Assembly: GCA_030452775.1 (NCBI GenBank)
Contig: JAKDLQ010000080.1
Location: 1-9,406 of the forward strand
Origin: Micrococcales bacterium
Lineage (GTDB): Bacteria > Actinomycetota > Actinomycetes > Actinomycetales > Dermatophilaceae
Length of the DNA stretch: 9,406 nt
Reading direction: 5' to 3'
Position 1 is the first letter of the stretch; the number at the start of each line of letters is the position of its first letter. Position numbers and translations under genes: made by a program. The notes under the pieces are model-generated. The model was given only the letters and a program-made list of their open reading frames with translations. It made no database searches and was not told the origin of the DNA. Positions 1 through 5,673 of this stretch are shown here, one piece after another.

Positions 1-114
1 GACCTCGCAGCGACGCCAGATCGAGGGGGGGATCGCTCGTTTTAGGGTTAGATGCATGTCGGCAGTGTCTCTGATCGCGTGTGTCGGCGACGCAGCGCAG
101 ATCTGGAATGTCAT
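1..114 (-). CDS. pRiA4b ORF-3-like protein, N-terminal fragment running off the left edge
   Basis: Only the 5' end is in the window. The minus-strand frame reads MHLTLKRAIPPSIWRRCEV to base 1. The run LTLKRAIPPSIWRR matches the opening strand and P-P-x-W-R-R signature of the plasmid pRiA4b ORF-3 family (PF07929), usually written LxVTLxGxxPPIWRR. The function of that family is unknown. Two starts are possible: ATG at 57-55, or ATG at 114-112, which adds 19 residues. The upstream ATG is favoured slightly because the family similarity begins just before Met-57 and because it overlaps (ATGA) the end of a hydrophobic reading frame upstream. Neither start has a convincing Shine-Dalgarno. Family assignment rests on about 14 residues recognised from memory. 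Confidence 0.5.
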   Translation of the reverse strand, partial: MTFQICAASPTHAIRDTADMHLTLKRAIPPSIWRRCEV

Positions 115-262
115 CGATCAAGAGATCGAGCATGCTTGAGAGCTCCTACGACCATCACGGCCAGACCGCCGACGCCGGGGACTACGGCCGTGAGCAGCGC
201 TCCTCCGGACAGGGGATGAACCCAAGTAGGAGGAGACCGGCGCCCACGAGAACCATGCCCAC
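111..262 (-). pseudogene. possible frame-broken small two-helix membrane protein
   Basis: On the minus strand one frame encodes a hydrophobic stretch GMVLVGAGLLLLGFIP (about 256-213). It then turns polar and stops at 182. The neighbouring frame picks up at about 212 with LSGGALLTAVVPGVGGL followed by AVMVVGALKHARSLDR and a stop at 113-111. Joined near 212-216, the two give a plausible small protein with two transmembrane helices and a basic C-terminus. Its stop overlaps (ATGA) the ATG of the pRiA4b-like gene downstream. I do not recognise a family, and the start is uncertain (GTG 262 or ATG 256, with no well-placed ribosome site). The alternative is chance hydrophobicity in non-coding DNA. 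Confidence 0.25.
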
Positions 263-398
263 ACCGGGACCATACTCGTGCCTCCGCGAATCACTCTTGG
301 CGTCGCGAGCCGGCAGTCGACTCGCGGCATGTTGGGTCCACTCGTAGTCGCCGAGGTGGGTGTCGCTCTGGACCTCGCGCTCAGGAAGAGAAGCGGTT

Positions 399-425
399 GT
401 ATCGCGTAACGATATACGATACAGT
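399..425 (+). promoter_or_regulatory. higBA promoter with palindromic operator
   Basis: A perfect inverted repeat GTATCG-N12-CGATAC spans 399-422, with a further CGATA inside it. The -10-like hexamer TACAGT (420-425) overlaps its right end and lies 6 nt before the GTG start of higB, consistent with a leaderless transcript. An alternative -10 is TACGAT at 415-420. HigA proteins usually repress their own operon by binding such a palindrome, so this is the likely autoregulatory site. No consensus -35 is evident. Confidence 0.55.
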
Positions 426-431
426 GGTCCC

Positions 432-710
432 GTGATCTTGAGCTTCCGACACAAGGGTTTGGAGCAGCTGTATGGCGACGGTACGAAGAAGGGCGTCCAA
501 GTCAGCCACGTCCCCAAACTGCTCCGAGTCCTTTCGGCACTGGACGTGGCACAAGGCCCCGACGACCTGGCGATCCCATCCTTTCGGACCCACCGGCTCA
601 AAGGCGACCTGGCCGAGCACTACTCGATCTGGGTGAACGGAAACTGGCGGATCACACTCCGGTTCATCGACTCCGATGTCGAACTGGTCGACTATCAGGA
701 CTACCACTGA
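432..710 (+). CDS. higB: HigB/GraT-type RelE-superfamily toxin
   Basis: A 92-residue type II toxin of the HigB family (PF05015), expected to be a ribosome-dependent mRNA endonuclease that inhibits translation until neutralised by HigA. Family hallmarks are all present: ILSFRHKGLEQLY at the N-terminus, a lysine-rich loop (GTKKG, 17-21), HRLKGD (54-59), the core strand GNWRITLRF (70-78) and the terminal YQDYH (88-92). GTG 432 is chosen as start because the family begins exactly there and a -10-like box ends 6 nt upstream. An ATG at 360 would add 24 unrelated residues spanning the promoter palindrome. Toxin-first order, with the antitoxin 17 nt downstream, is typical of higBA. The gene looks intact, unlike the other two toxins in the window. 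Confidence 0.92.
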   Translation: MILSFRHKGLEQLYGDGTKKGVQVSHVPKLLRVLSALDVAQGPDDLAIPSFRTHRLKGDLAEHYSIWVNGNWRITLRFIDSDVELVDYQDYH

Positions 711-727
711 GCAGAAAGGAGAGACCC

Positions 728-1012
728 ATGATGAAGAACCCCGTCCACCCCGGCGAGATCCTGCGTGAGGACGTGCTCGCCGAGATCGGCCTCAGCGTCA
801 GCGAGGTCGCCTCACGGCTCGGCATCTCACGTGTGACGTTGAGTCGCGTGCTACACGGTCATGCCCGGATCAGTTCCAACCTCGCTGTCCGCCTCGAAGA
901 GGCCGGCGTGGGAACCGCCCGCGCGTGGCTCGCCATGCAAGCGGCCTACGACCTCGCCACCGAGCGAGCCGCTGGCATCCCGAAGGTCCGGCGGCTGCAA
1001 CCAGTCGCGTAG
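728..1012 (+). CDS. higA: HigA-family antitoxin, XRE helix-turn-helix
   Basis: A 94-residue antitoxin that should bind and neutralise HigB and repress the operon. It opens with the family signature NPVHPGEILREDVL. A helix-turn-helix follows at about residues 22-46, containing SVSEVASRLGISRVTLSRVL, and then the HigA-typical RISSNLAVRLEEAGVGTARAWLAMQAAYDL. A good ribosome site (AAAGGAG, 715-721) precedes two adjacent ATG codons, at 728 (6-nt spacing) and 731 (9-nt spacing), and either could be used. It is 17 nt downstream of higB and clearly in the same operon. No lesions are seen. Confidence 0.93.
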   Translation: MMKNPVHPGEILREDVLAEIGLSVSEVASRLGISRVTLSRVLHGHARISSNLAVRLEEAGVGTARAWLAMQAAYDLATERAAGIPKVRRLQPVA

Positions 1013-1176
1013 AGGCCAGCAACTCCACATCATCGACAGCGCCGCCATGCTCGACTCGCGGCGGAGTGACGCCCCTGTCGACCAGCGAGCCGCGGCCTCA
1101 CGGCGACGGCGCCGCCCATGCGTCGCGTCTCGTCACCTACGAGCACCGACCGCCTAATGTTTCACGAGCCCTTCGG

Positions 1177-1182
1177 TACTGT
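1177..1182 (+). promoter_or_regulatory. -10 box of the SPEHK / ImmA-like operon
   Basis: TACTGT fits the TANNNT consensus and ends 6 nt before GTG 1189, the placement expected for a leaderless mRNA. No -35 match is seen. The 176 bases between higA and this gene hold no recognisable coding sequence. Confidence 0.4.
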
Positions 1183-1188
1183 GAGGCG

Positions 1189-1620
1189 GTGAGGACCCCG
1201 AAGCGCAGGCGGCAACTGCCCCGCAGACCTGCCCTTGACGTCCGTTCGGAGCATCTGGAGCGATGCGCGCTGATCGTTACGTATGTTGGCTCGCCAGAGC
1301 ACAAGTCGATGCCGTCGTTCGCCGGTCCGCCGAAGTTACGTTCCGACGCGAGTCGTTGCCCCACCGACCTCAAGGATGCTGCCGAGATCACCGGCTGGCC
1401 AGCGACCGCGATCCGTGCTGGTCTGGTCAGTGGCGACCCAGGAGAAGACGGGTTCCCCAAGTACGTGTGGGCCTTCAAGCGGAACACATGGTTCGAAGGG
1501 CGCCTCGTCAATGAGGTTCAGGGAACCTACAAGGGCTATCCGTTGGCAGACGACGAGGTCAGCCCAGGCCTTCGCGTTCGCGAGGACGACCTGCGCGAAA
1601 CCGAGGATGTGTCGCTATGA
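1189..1620 (+). CDS. conserved-looking protein of unknown function with SPEHK motif, partner of the ImmA/IrrE-like gene
   Basis: A 143-residue soluble protein that I cannot assign to a named family. After a basic N-terminal tail (residues 1-25) comes a compact domain with strikingly motif-like blocks: ALIVTYVGSPEHK (27-39), MPSFAGPP (41-48), RSDASRCP (51-58), GFPKYVW (88-94), FEGRLVN (102-108) and GTYKGYPL (112-119). I have the impression of similar blocks in uncharacterised actinobacterial proteins, but cannot verify this here. GTG 1189 is chosen because a TANNNT -10 box ends 6 nt upstream. The frame is open further upstream, but that stretch is Arg/Ser/Pro-rich and overlaps higA. The stop overlaps the next gene's start (ATGA), so the two are translationally coupled and probably act together. 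Confidence 0.7.
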   Translation: MRTPKRRRQLPRRPALDVRSEHLERCALIVTYVGSPEHKSMPSFAGPPKLRSDASRCPTDLKDAAEITGWPATAIRAGLVSGDPGEDGFPKYVWAFKRNTWFEGRLVNEVQGTYKGYPLADDEVSPGLRVREDDLRETEDVSL

Positions 1621-2852
1621 CCCTGCGCTTCAGGTGGGAGTGGGAGCCAGCACCGGACGTGCGTCTCTCGGAACTGGCTGCTACGTGGTGCCGATTGAGC
1701 ATCGACCTCGGGGACACGCCCGTGACGTTGGTAGAGCGACGAGACGGGTCGGGCGGGCCACGCCATGGCCTTGATGTCCCGGTTTACCCACTGGCAGAGT
1801 TTCTCGCGATCAACTGGTGGCGGCTCAGCACGACCTCGCATCCTCCTACAGACCGCGGGGTCCGGTTCATCGAGGCAGGTGCAGGATTCGCCTGGCCGGA
1901 CTTGACCCTGCGCAGCGATCGCGGGCTCATGTGGGCAACCCTGCGGCAACGTGACAAGACGCCGGAGCACGTCCGCTTTCTCACCCAGGCCGAGACCGTC
2001 CTTGAGGCCGACGCCGTGCTCAGAGCTGCTGCCGACCTGATCGACGGCACAGTGCGTCGGCTCGAAGATAGAGGCGTGATGGGAACCCTGCTGCAGGAGG
2101 AGTGGGCATCGATCCAGCAGGCGGATCAAGAGGAGCGCGACTACTGCCTAGTGGCCGCGGCCTGGGGACAGGATCCCTATGACACGGCATCTGACGTGGA
2201 ACGGCTGTTGCTTGACGCGGGTACTGAGATCGGCGATGCCACGCTCCTCGCCGACCTTTCGCGAGCAGTTCCGCGCGAGAGAATCTCCGACTCCACCGCT
2301 TGGCTCCTCGAAGCCTCCCGCTCCCTTGATCCACACGCGATCAGCCTCCCAGCACTGGGGTCGCTCGACTGGTCTTCCATGGCAGGAGTCGCGCCCTGGA
2401 GGATCGGCTACGAACGGGCGCGCAGGCTTAGGCTCCTCCTCAATCTGAACCCCACCGAGCTTGCACCGATCGACGCGTTGACTACGGTCCGCCAGACGCA
2501 CTCGCCTGCACCAATCAACGTTGACGGGCTGATCGGCTCCGAAGGAGCCTCGTCCTTGGCCGTAGTAGTCGGCGCCAGTGCTTCCGCGACAACCAAGCGC
2601 TTCGCCGCGGCCCGAGCAATAGGGCGGCACAGCCTCGCCCCGATCCAGAGGCGGTCCTTGCTCACCCGCGCGACGCAGTACACCGAGCGAACCGAGCGCG
2701 CTTTCGCCGCCGAACTTCTCGCGCCGGCTAACGGCATCGCCGAGATTCTGGCCGGAGACTTCTCCGATGATGCGCTTCAGCGTGCGGCCGAGCACTTCAG
2801 AGTCAACACGATCCTCGTTGAGCACCAAGTCGAGAACCAGATCGCGGCCTGA
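1617..2852 (+). CDS. large protein with a degenerate, probably non-catalytic ImmA/IrrE-like C-terminal domain
   Basis: 411 residues, no signal peptide or membrane segment. The N-terminal part is unassigned but has motif-like blocks: PLAEFLAINWWRL (58-70), a charged helical stretch with LEDRGVMGTLLQEEWA (149-164) and GQDPYDT (184-190). The last ~85 residues follow the ImmA/IrrE (DUF955) pattern: RFAAARAIGRHSL (328-340), then TERAFAAELLAP (359-370), then a final helical region. In active members the first block reads RFTLAHELGH, with zinc ligands HExxH. Here the same positions are R333, A334 and R337, so two His ligands and the catalytic Glu are gone, while the downstream Glu-containing helix is kept. 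It is probably a binding or regulatory pseudo-peptidase. It overlaps the SPEHK gene by 4 nt. The domain assignment is pattern-based. Confidence 0.7.
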   Translation: MTLRFRWEWEPAPDVRLSELAATWCRLSIDLGDTPVTLVERRDGSGGPRHGLDVPVYPLAEFLAINWWRLSTTSHPPTDRGVRFIEAGAGFAWPDLTLRSDRGLMWATLRQRDKTPEHVRFLTQAETVLEADAVLRAAADLIDGTVRRLEDRGVMGTLLQEEWASIQQADQEERDYCLVAAAWGQDPYDTASDVERLLLDAGTEIGDATLLADLSRAVPRERISDSTAWLLEASRSLDPHAISLPALGSLDWSSMAGVAPWRIGYERARRLRLLLNLNPTELAPIDALTTVRQTHSPAPINVDGLIGSEGASSLAVVVGASASATTKRFAAARAIGRHSLAPIQRRSLLTRATQYTERTERAFAAELLAPANGIAEILAGDFSDDALQRAAEHFRVNTILVEHQVENQIAA

Positions 2853-3016
2853 TCCAAGCGGCGACCCCATTCGCACCGTCCACCTTCGAGGTGAAGCGAC
2901 ACGCTCGGATGCGCCGCCAGGAGCCGACCGGCAGGCGGGGGATAGGACATCCAAGCGTTCTCCGATGCAATGCCGCCTGGCTATTCGGCCACGGCGCTCG
3001 ATTCGATGGTCTAAGA

Positions 3017-3037
3017 CTTTCTGGGCGGAGTTGACGC
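3017..3037 (+). repeat. candidate left attachment repeat
   Basis: CTTTCTGGGCGG at 3017-3028 recurs exactly at 5623-5634. It is followed here by AGTTGACGC and there by TGTGACGC, so similarity continues with a single-base gap. This copy lies 18 nt beyond the stop codon of the integrase; the other lies at the junction with the core genes. A 12-base match alone is expected by chance in 9 kb, so position carries most of the weight. Confidence 0.3.
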
Positions 3038-3054
3038 AGGTGGCGCCCCGCAAG

Positions 3055-3924
3055 TCAGACGCCAGCGACGTAGGCGGTGAGGAAGTGGACGCCGTGTCGG
3101 TCGAGGTTGCCACGGGCGCGGTCGTAGTGCTCGGTTGTGCGCGGGTCTGCGTGCCGGGCCAGGATCTGCGCGTCTCGCAGCGGGACGCCAGCGTCGATAC
3201 TGGTAATCGCTGCGTGTCGCAGAGAGTGGGGGCTGATGTGTCGCGGGATGCCAGCGGTCTTCGCGATCCGGGCGACCATCCGGTAGACGTCGCGTCGGTC
3301 GACCGGTTTGCCGGATATCGGTCGCAGCACGAGTGGCCCGCACAGTCGTTGGCCGCGGCAGGCCTCGAGTGCTCGGAGCACGGGGACTGTCACCGGCATG
3401 GTGGCGGGTTTGTTGCCCTTGCCGACCAGATGCAGCACCCGGTGTCCGCGCAGGGTGTCGGCGTAGTCCTCGATCCGTACAGCCGCCGCCTCCGAGGCGC
3501 GCAGGGCGTTGATGCCGAGCAGATAGGCGAGAGCGCCGTGGTGGACGGTGATGATTTGGGCGACTTGCAGGAAGCGGATCAGCTCGAGCCGGTCCAGTCC
3601 TTGGGTTCGGGATTCGTCGCGGTGGATCTTCGGCAGCCGCGCGTAGACGGCTGGGTCGGATGTGATGAGGCCGTCGATGTGGGCGAAGCGGAAGTAGCCG
3701 CGGACCGCGTGCATCATCGTGTTGACCGAGGAGTTCATCAGGCCACGGTCGCCGAGGTGCCGGATATAGAGCTCGACGTGGGCTCGTTCGATGCCGGTCA
3801 GGGCGTCGAGCCCGTTGCGTTCGCACCAGGCGAACCACTCTCGCAGCTGGAAGGCGTAGAGGGTGTGGGTGCGCCCGGAGTAGCGGGCCAGGTAGGAGAC
3901 CGCTGCGAGCTGCGCCGTCGACAT
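3055..3924 (-). CDS. tyrosine recombinase / phage-type integrase
   Basis: A site-specific recombinase that would integrate or excise the surrounding element. From ATG 3924 it is 289 residues. An N-terminal SAM-like core-binding domain covers about 8-100 (ARYSGRTHTLYAFQLREWF) and the catalytic domain about 110-285. All active-site residues are visible: R142 (NALRASEA), K169 (VGKGNKP), H233 and R236 (SPHSLRHAA), H258 (LARHAD) and nucleophile Y267 (TEHYDR). The C-terminus YVAGV looks complete. The start is doubtful. A better ribosome site (GAGGTG) precedes ATG 3967, which opens a different frame (MSGPTTLSALPARDD) resembling a natural integrase N-terminus, so a frameshift near 3920 is possible. 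The 270 bases between this gene and the BrnT-like remnant hold no gene I can support. Confidence 0.88.
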   Translation of the reverse strand: MSTAQLAAVSYLARYSGRTHTLYAFQLREWFAWCERNGLDALTGIERAHVELYIRHLGDRGLMNSSVNTMMHAVRGYFRFAHIDGLITSDPAVYARLPKIHRDESRTQGLDRLELIRFLQVAQIITVHHGALAYLLGINALRASEAAAVRIEDYADTLRGHRVLHLVGKGNKPATMPVTVPVLRALEACRGQRLCGPLVLRPISGKPVDRRDVYRMVARIAKTAGIPRHISPHSLRHAAITSIDAGVPLRDAQILARHADPRTTEHYDRARGNLDRHGVHFLTAYVAGV

Positions 3925-4238
3925 CGTCGCGGGCTGGAAGGGCAGAAAGGGTGGTCGGACCGGACATGGAGTCACCTCACGCGGCGACGGGCTGGCGGAC
4001 CAGACCCCGCTCGCCGCCGACGCGGCCGGGCACCTGGGACGCATCGACGCTAAACCCGTTCCCGCGTCCGCAGGCGGCGAAAGCACCCACCTCTCGGGGG
4101 GTGTGGCTTTGCGAGCGGGTCGCGGTAGATCCGGTTTACGCCTCACGCTGGTGAGCAGGCGTTCCCTCCGACGAAGCGGCGGGAGAGGAAGTCGCGGTGG
4201 GGATCGCCGGCGGGTGGCTTGAGTGCTGGTCTCGGTCG

Positions 4239-4479
4239 TTACGGCAGGAGGTCAAGGTACTTCCTGCGAGCCGGCATGGCGTGGATGACCATCTCTACCG
4301 CTCTGGAAGACCAGCACCACCGTCTCCAGCAGGCGGGCTCTGGTGTCGAAACCTAGGCGCAACTCCCGGTTGGGCGGGCCGTCCTCGTCGAGTGGCTCGA
4401 TCCACAACGCCCACTCTGCCGCCTGGATCGCATCTTCCGACGATACGCCGTGCCGAAGTGCGCTGGGGTGGACCTTCAC
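4239..4479 (-). pseudogene. BrnT-like toxin, frameshifted near its C-terminus
   Basis: Starts at GTG 4479, overlapping the antitoxin stop (GTGA). The layout resembles BrnT/DUF4258 toxins: ALRHGVSSEDAIQAAEWAL near the N-terminus, then RELRLGFD and ARLLETVVLVF in the middle. The frame then reads QSGRDGHPRHAG and stops at 4252. In the adjacent frame EMVIHAMPARRKYLDLLP follows and stops at 4239, which is the natural end (a VIHAM...Y pattern). Around 4292-4298 the minus strand reads GGTAGAGATG. Restoring one AG unit (GGTAGAGAGATG) rejoins the frames as QSGREMVIHAM and gives 80 residues. So a 2-bp deletion in a dinucleotide run probably inactivated it. The toxin activity itself is inferred from the gene arrangement. 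Confidence 0.72.
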
Positions 4480-4715
4480 GCGGCGAAATGAGCCAGCGCA
4501 GCCCGGATCGCCGCGGACCTGCTCATATCGTTCTTGGCGGCCGCCGCGTCGAGAGCATCCAGTTCCTCGACTGTCAGCCGGACCGCCACGACCTGCATCG
4601 GTTCAGCCCCACGGCCCGGACGCCCACGACCCCGACGCTTCAGTTCATCGACGTCGTATCCCGCTTCGGCCTCGTCGGCCCACTTCTGGATCTGCTCCTT
4701 GCTCACCACAGACAT
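4476..4715 (-). CDS. ribbon-helix-helix (CopG-like) antitoxin with RGRP motif
   Basis: A 79-residue DNA-binding antitoxin. Residues 40-79 form a ribbon-helix-helix: strand MQVVAVRL, helix TVEELDALDAAAAKN, turn, helix SRSAAIRAALAHF. Before it lies a basic linker RRGRGRPGRG (27-36) containing an AT-hook-like RGRP core, which may add minor-groove contacts. The N-terminal 26 residues are acidic and may contact the toxin. ATG 4715 is chosen as the family-like start. However, the -10-like TACGAT (4721-4716) abuts it, so a leaderless transcript would begin near GTG 4709 or 4706, two or three codons in. It overlaps the downstream toxin by 4 nt. No lesions are seen, so it outlived its toxin. Confidence 0.85.
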   Translation of the reverse strand: MSVVSKEQIQKWADEAEAGYDVDELKRRGRGRPGRGAEPMQVVAVRLTVEELDALDAAAAKNDMSRSAAIRAALAHFAA

Positions 4716-4726
4716 ATCGTATAACG
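4716..4726 (-). promoter_or_regulatory. promoter/operator of the RHH antitoxin-toxin operon
   Basis: The minus strand reads CGTTATACGAT immediately before the ATG; TACGAT (4721-4716) is the likely -10. It shares the 9-mer TATACGATA with the higBA promoter (413-421) and contains TCGT-N3-ACGA. The 200 bases between this site and the mntA-like gene hold no supportable gene. Confidence 0.4.
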
Positions 4727-4923
4727 AAAATGAACGAGGCTCCAGAGGTGGAGTCACGTTGCTCCTGCGCCTACGACGACCTCCACCAAGATCACCCACA
4801 TATCCGCGATGAGAGCGCGTCCCCTACTCAGCAGACCCGGCGAGGCCGGGGCGCCAACAGGCGGCGGAGTGGGTCACCTCAAATGGCGCTTTGTGCCGCA
4901 CTCGGCGGCCGCTGGTCCTCCGT

Positions 4924-4929
4924 TAGTCT
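4924..4929 (+). promoter_or_regulatory. -10 box of the mntA-hepT operon
   Basis: TAGTCT (TANNNT) ends 6 nt before GTG 4936, with no Shine-Dalgarno in between, consistent with a leaderless mRNA. No convincing -35 is seen. Confidence 0.4.
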
Positions 4930-4935
4930 TGACCT

Positions 4936-5229
4936 GTGCTGGGCATGGAGGTCGACCGGGATCGCTTGCGCGATGTGTGCGAGCGCTACGGCGTTGCGTC
5001 TCTTGAGGTGTTCGGCTCGGTCGCTCGTGGCGAGAACCGGATCGACAGCGATGTCGACCTGCTCTATGTCTTGAAACCGGACACTCGCCTGGGCTTTCGG
5101 CTGTTCGACCTCGAGGACGAGCTGGCCGGGCTCTTCGGTCGTCCAGTCGACCTCGTCGCGCGCAAGTCGATCAACAAGTACATTCGCGAGCAGATCCTCG
5201 CCGACGCGCAGCCGCTCTATGCGGCGTGA
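4936..5229 (+). CDS. mntA: MntA-type minimal nucleotidyltransferase antitoxin
   Basis: A 97-residue nucleotidyltransferase of the MNT-HEPN toxin-antitoxin class. In characterised pairs MntA silences HepT by adding AMP to the tyrosine of HepT's RX4HXY motif. The catalytic GSX10DXD signature is complete: G27-S28 in VFGSVARGE, then D39 and D41 in SDVDLLY. A third acidic position (VDLVAR) lies near the C-terminus. GTG 4936 is taken as start because of the -10 box 6 nt upstream. ATG 4945 is an alternative that removes three residues. The 3' end overlaps hepT by 11 nt. The gene appears functional although its partner is interrupted. Confidence 0.88.
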   Translation: MLGMEVDRDRLRDVCERYGVASLEVFGSVARGENRIDSDVDLLYVLKPDTRLGFRLFDLEDELAGLFGRPVDLVARKSINKYIREQILADAQPLYAA

Positions 5230-5584
5230 GCTCCTGCTGCTGCGCGAGATGCGCGACGCAGCCACGGCGATCCGGGACTTGGTGGGTGATCGAAGCATCG
5301 AGCAGGTTGCCGCCGACACCATCCGGCGGTCGGCCCTCTTGTGGCACTTCACCGTCCTGGGGGAGGCTGCAAGTCAGGTTCCTTCGGAAACGAAGGACTC
5401 CTGGCCGGACATCGCGTGACGCGCTGCGACCCGGCTGCGAAACCGCATTGTGCACGGTTACTGGGACATCGACATCGAGACGCTGGTCGCCACGGCAGCT
5501 GATGACCTCCCGCAGATGATCGCTCGGCTTGAGCGAGCAATCACCGCCCTGCAGGAGGCCGAAGTCTCCGATCCACCTGTCTGA
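5219..5584 (+). pseudogene. hepT: HepT-type HEPN toxin interrupted by an in-frame UGA
   Basis: ATG 5219 opens MRRELLLLREMRDAAT, a typical HepT N-terminus, and continues through LLWHFTVLGEAASQVP to SWPDIA at residue 66. Codon 67 (5417-5419) is TGA. The same frame then continues with RAATRLRNRIVHGYWDIDIE and on to a natural stop at 5582-5584, for a full length of 121 residues. From memory, HepT proteins have Trp after WPDI-x, so TGG to TGA is the likely change. The RNase motif RX4HXY (R74, H79, Y81) lies wholly downstream of the stop, so the truncated peptide cannot be the ribonuclease. Everything downstream remains HepT-like, so the mutation is probably recent. UGA followed by C is a comparatively leaky context, so readthrough is an alternative. 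Confidence 0.85.
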
Positions 5585-5622
5585 CGATGCCCGCGGCTCG
5601 CAAGGCACTGTAAACGCTAGCC

Positions 5623-5642
5623 CTTTCTGGGCGGTGTGACGC
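5623..5642 (+). repeat. candidate right attachment repeat
   Basis: Second copy of CTTTCTGGGCGG (5623-5634), followed by TGTGACGC, 38 nt beyond the hepT natural end and about 150 nt before the core gene copC. With the copy at 3017 it brackets the integrase and both broken toxin-antitoxin modules, about 2.6 kb. No tRNA is visible at either end. Confidence 0.3.
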
Positions 5643-5654
5643 GCTCGCCTGCTC

Positions 5655-5673
5655 TGGTCAGAGGATCTGGCCA
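5655..5673. terminator. hairpin between convergent hepT and copC, possible terminator
   Basis: TGGTCAG-AGGAT-CTGGCCA forms a 7-bp stem with one G-T pair and a 5-nt loop. A second inverted repeat GAGAC-N7-GTCTC follows at 5681-5697. There is no T-run on either strand. The position between convergent transcription units fits a bidirectional stop, but that is the main argument. Confidence 0.25.

Noticed and set aside
925..1188. In-frame 88-codon upstream extension of the SPEHK gene
   Set aside because: It overlaps higA, is Arg/Ser/Pro-rich, and a -10-like box with GTG 1189 gives a better start.
2881..2893. CACCTTCGAGGTG hairpin about 30 nt after the ImmA-like stop, considered as a terminator
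   Set aside because: Only a 5-bp stem with no T-run; too weak to list as a terminator.
2148..3113. Minus-strand open frame of 321 codons opposite the ImmA/IrrE-like gene
   Set aside because: No motifs and no ribosome site; the plus-strand gene has family-like blocks and a coupled start, so this is a shadow.
2767..4053. Long plus-strand open frame of 428 codons opposite the integrase
   Set aside because: It is antisense to a recombinase with a full set of catalytic residues; its translation is Arg/Gly/Asp-rich with no recognisable motif, as expected for a shadow frame in high-GC DNA.
4143..4157. CTCAC-GCTG-GTGAG inverted repeat upstream of the integrase
   Set aside because: A 5-bp stem is common by chance, and nothing ties it to excision or regulation.
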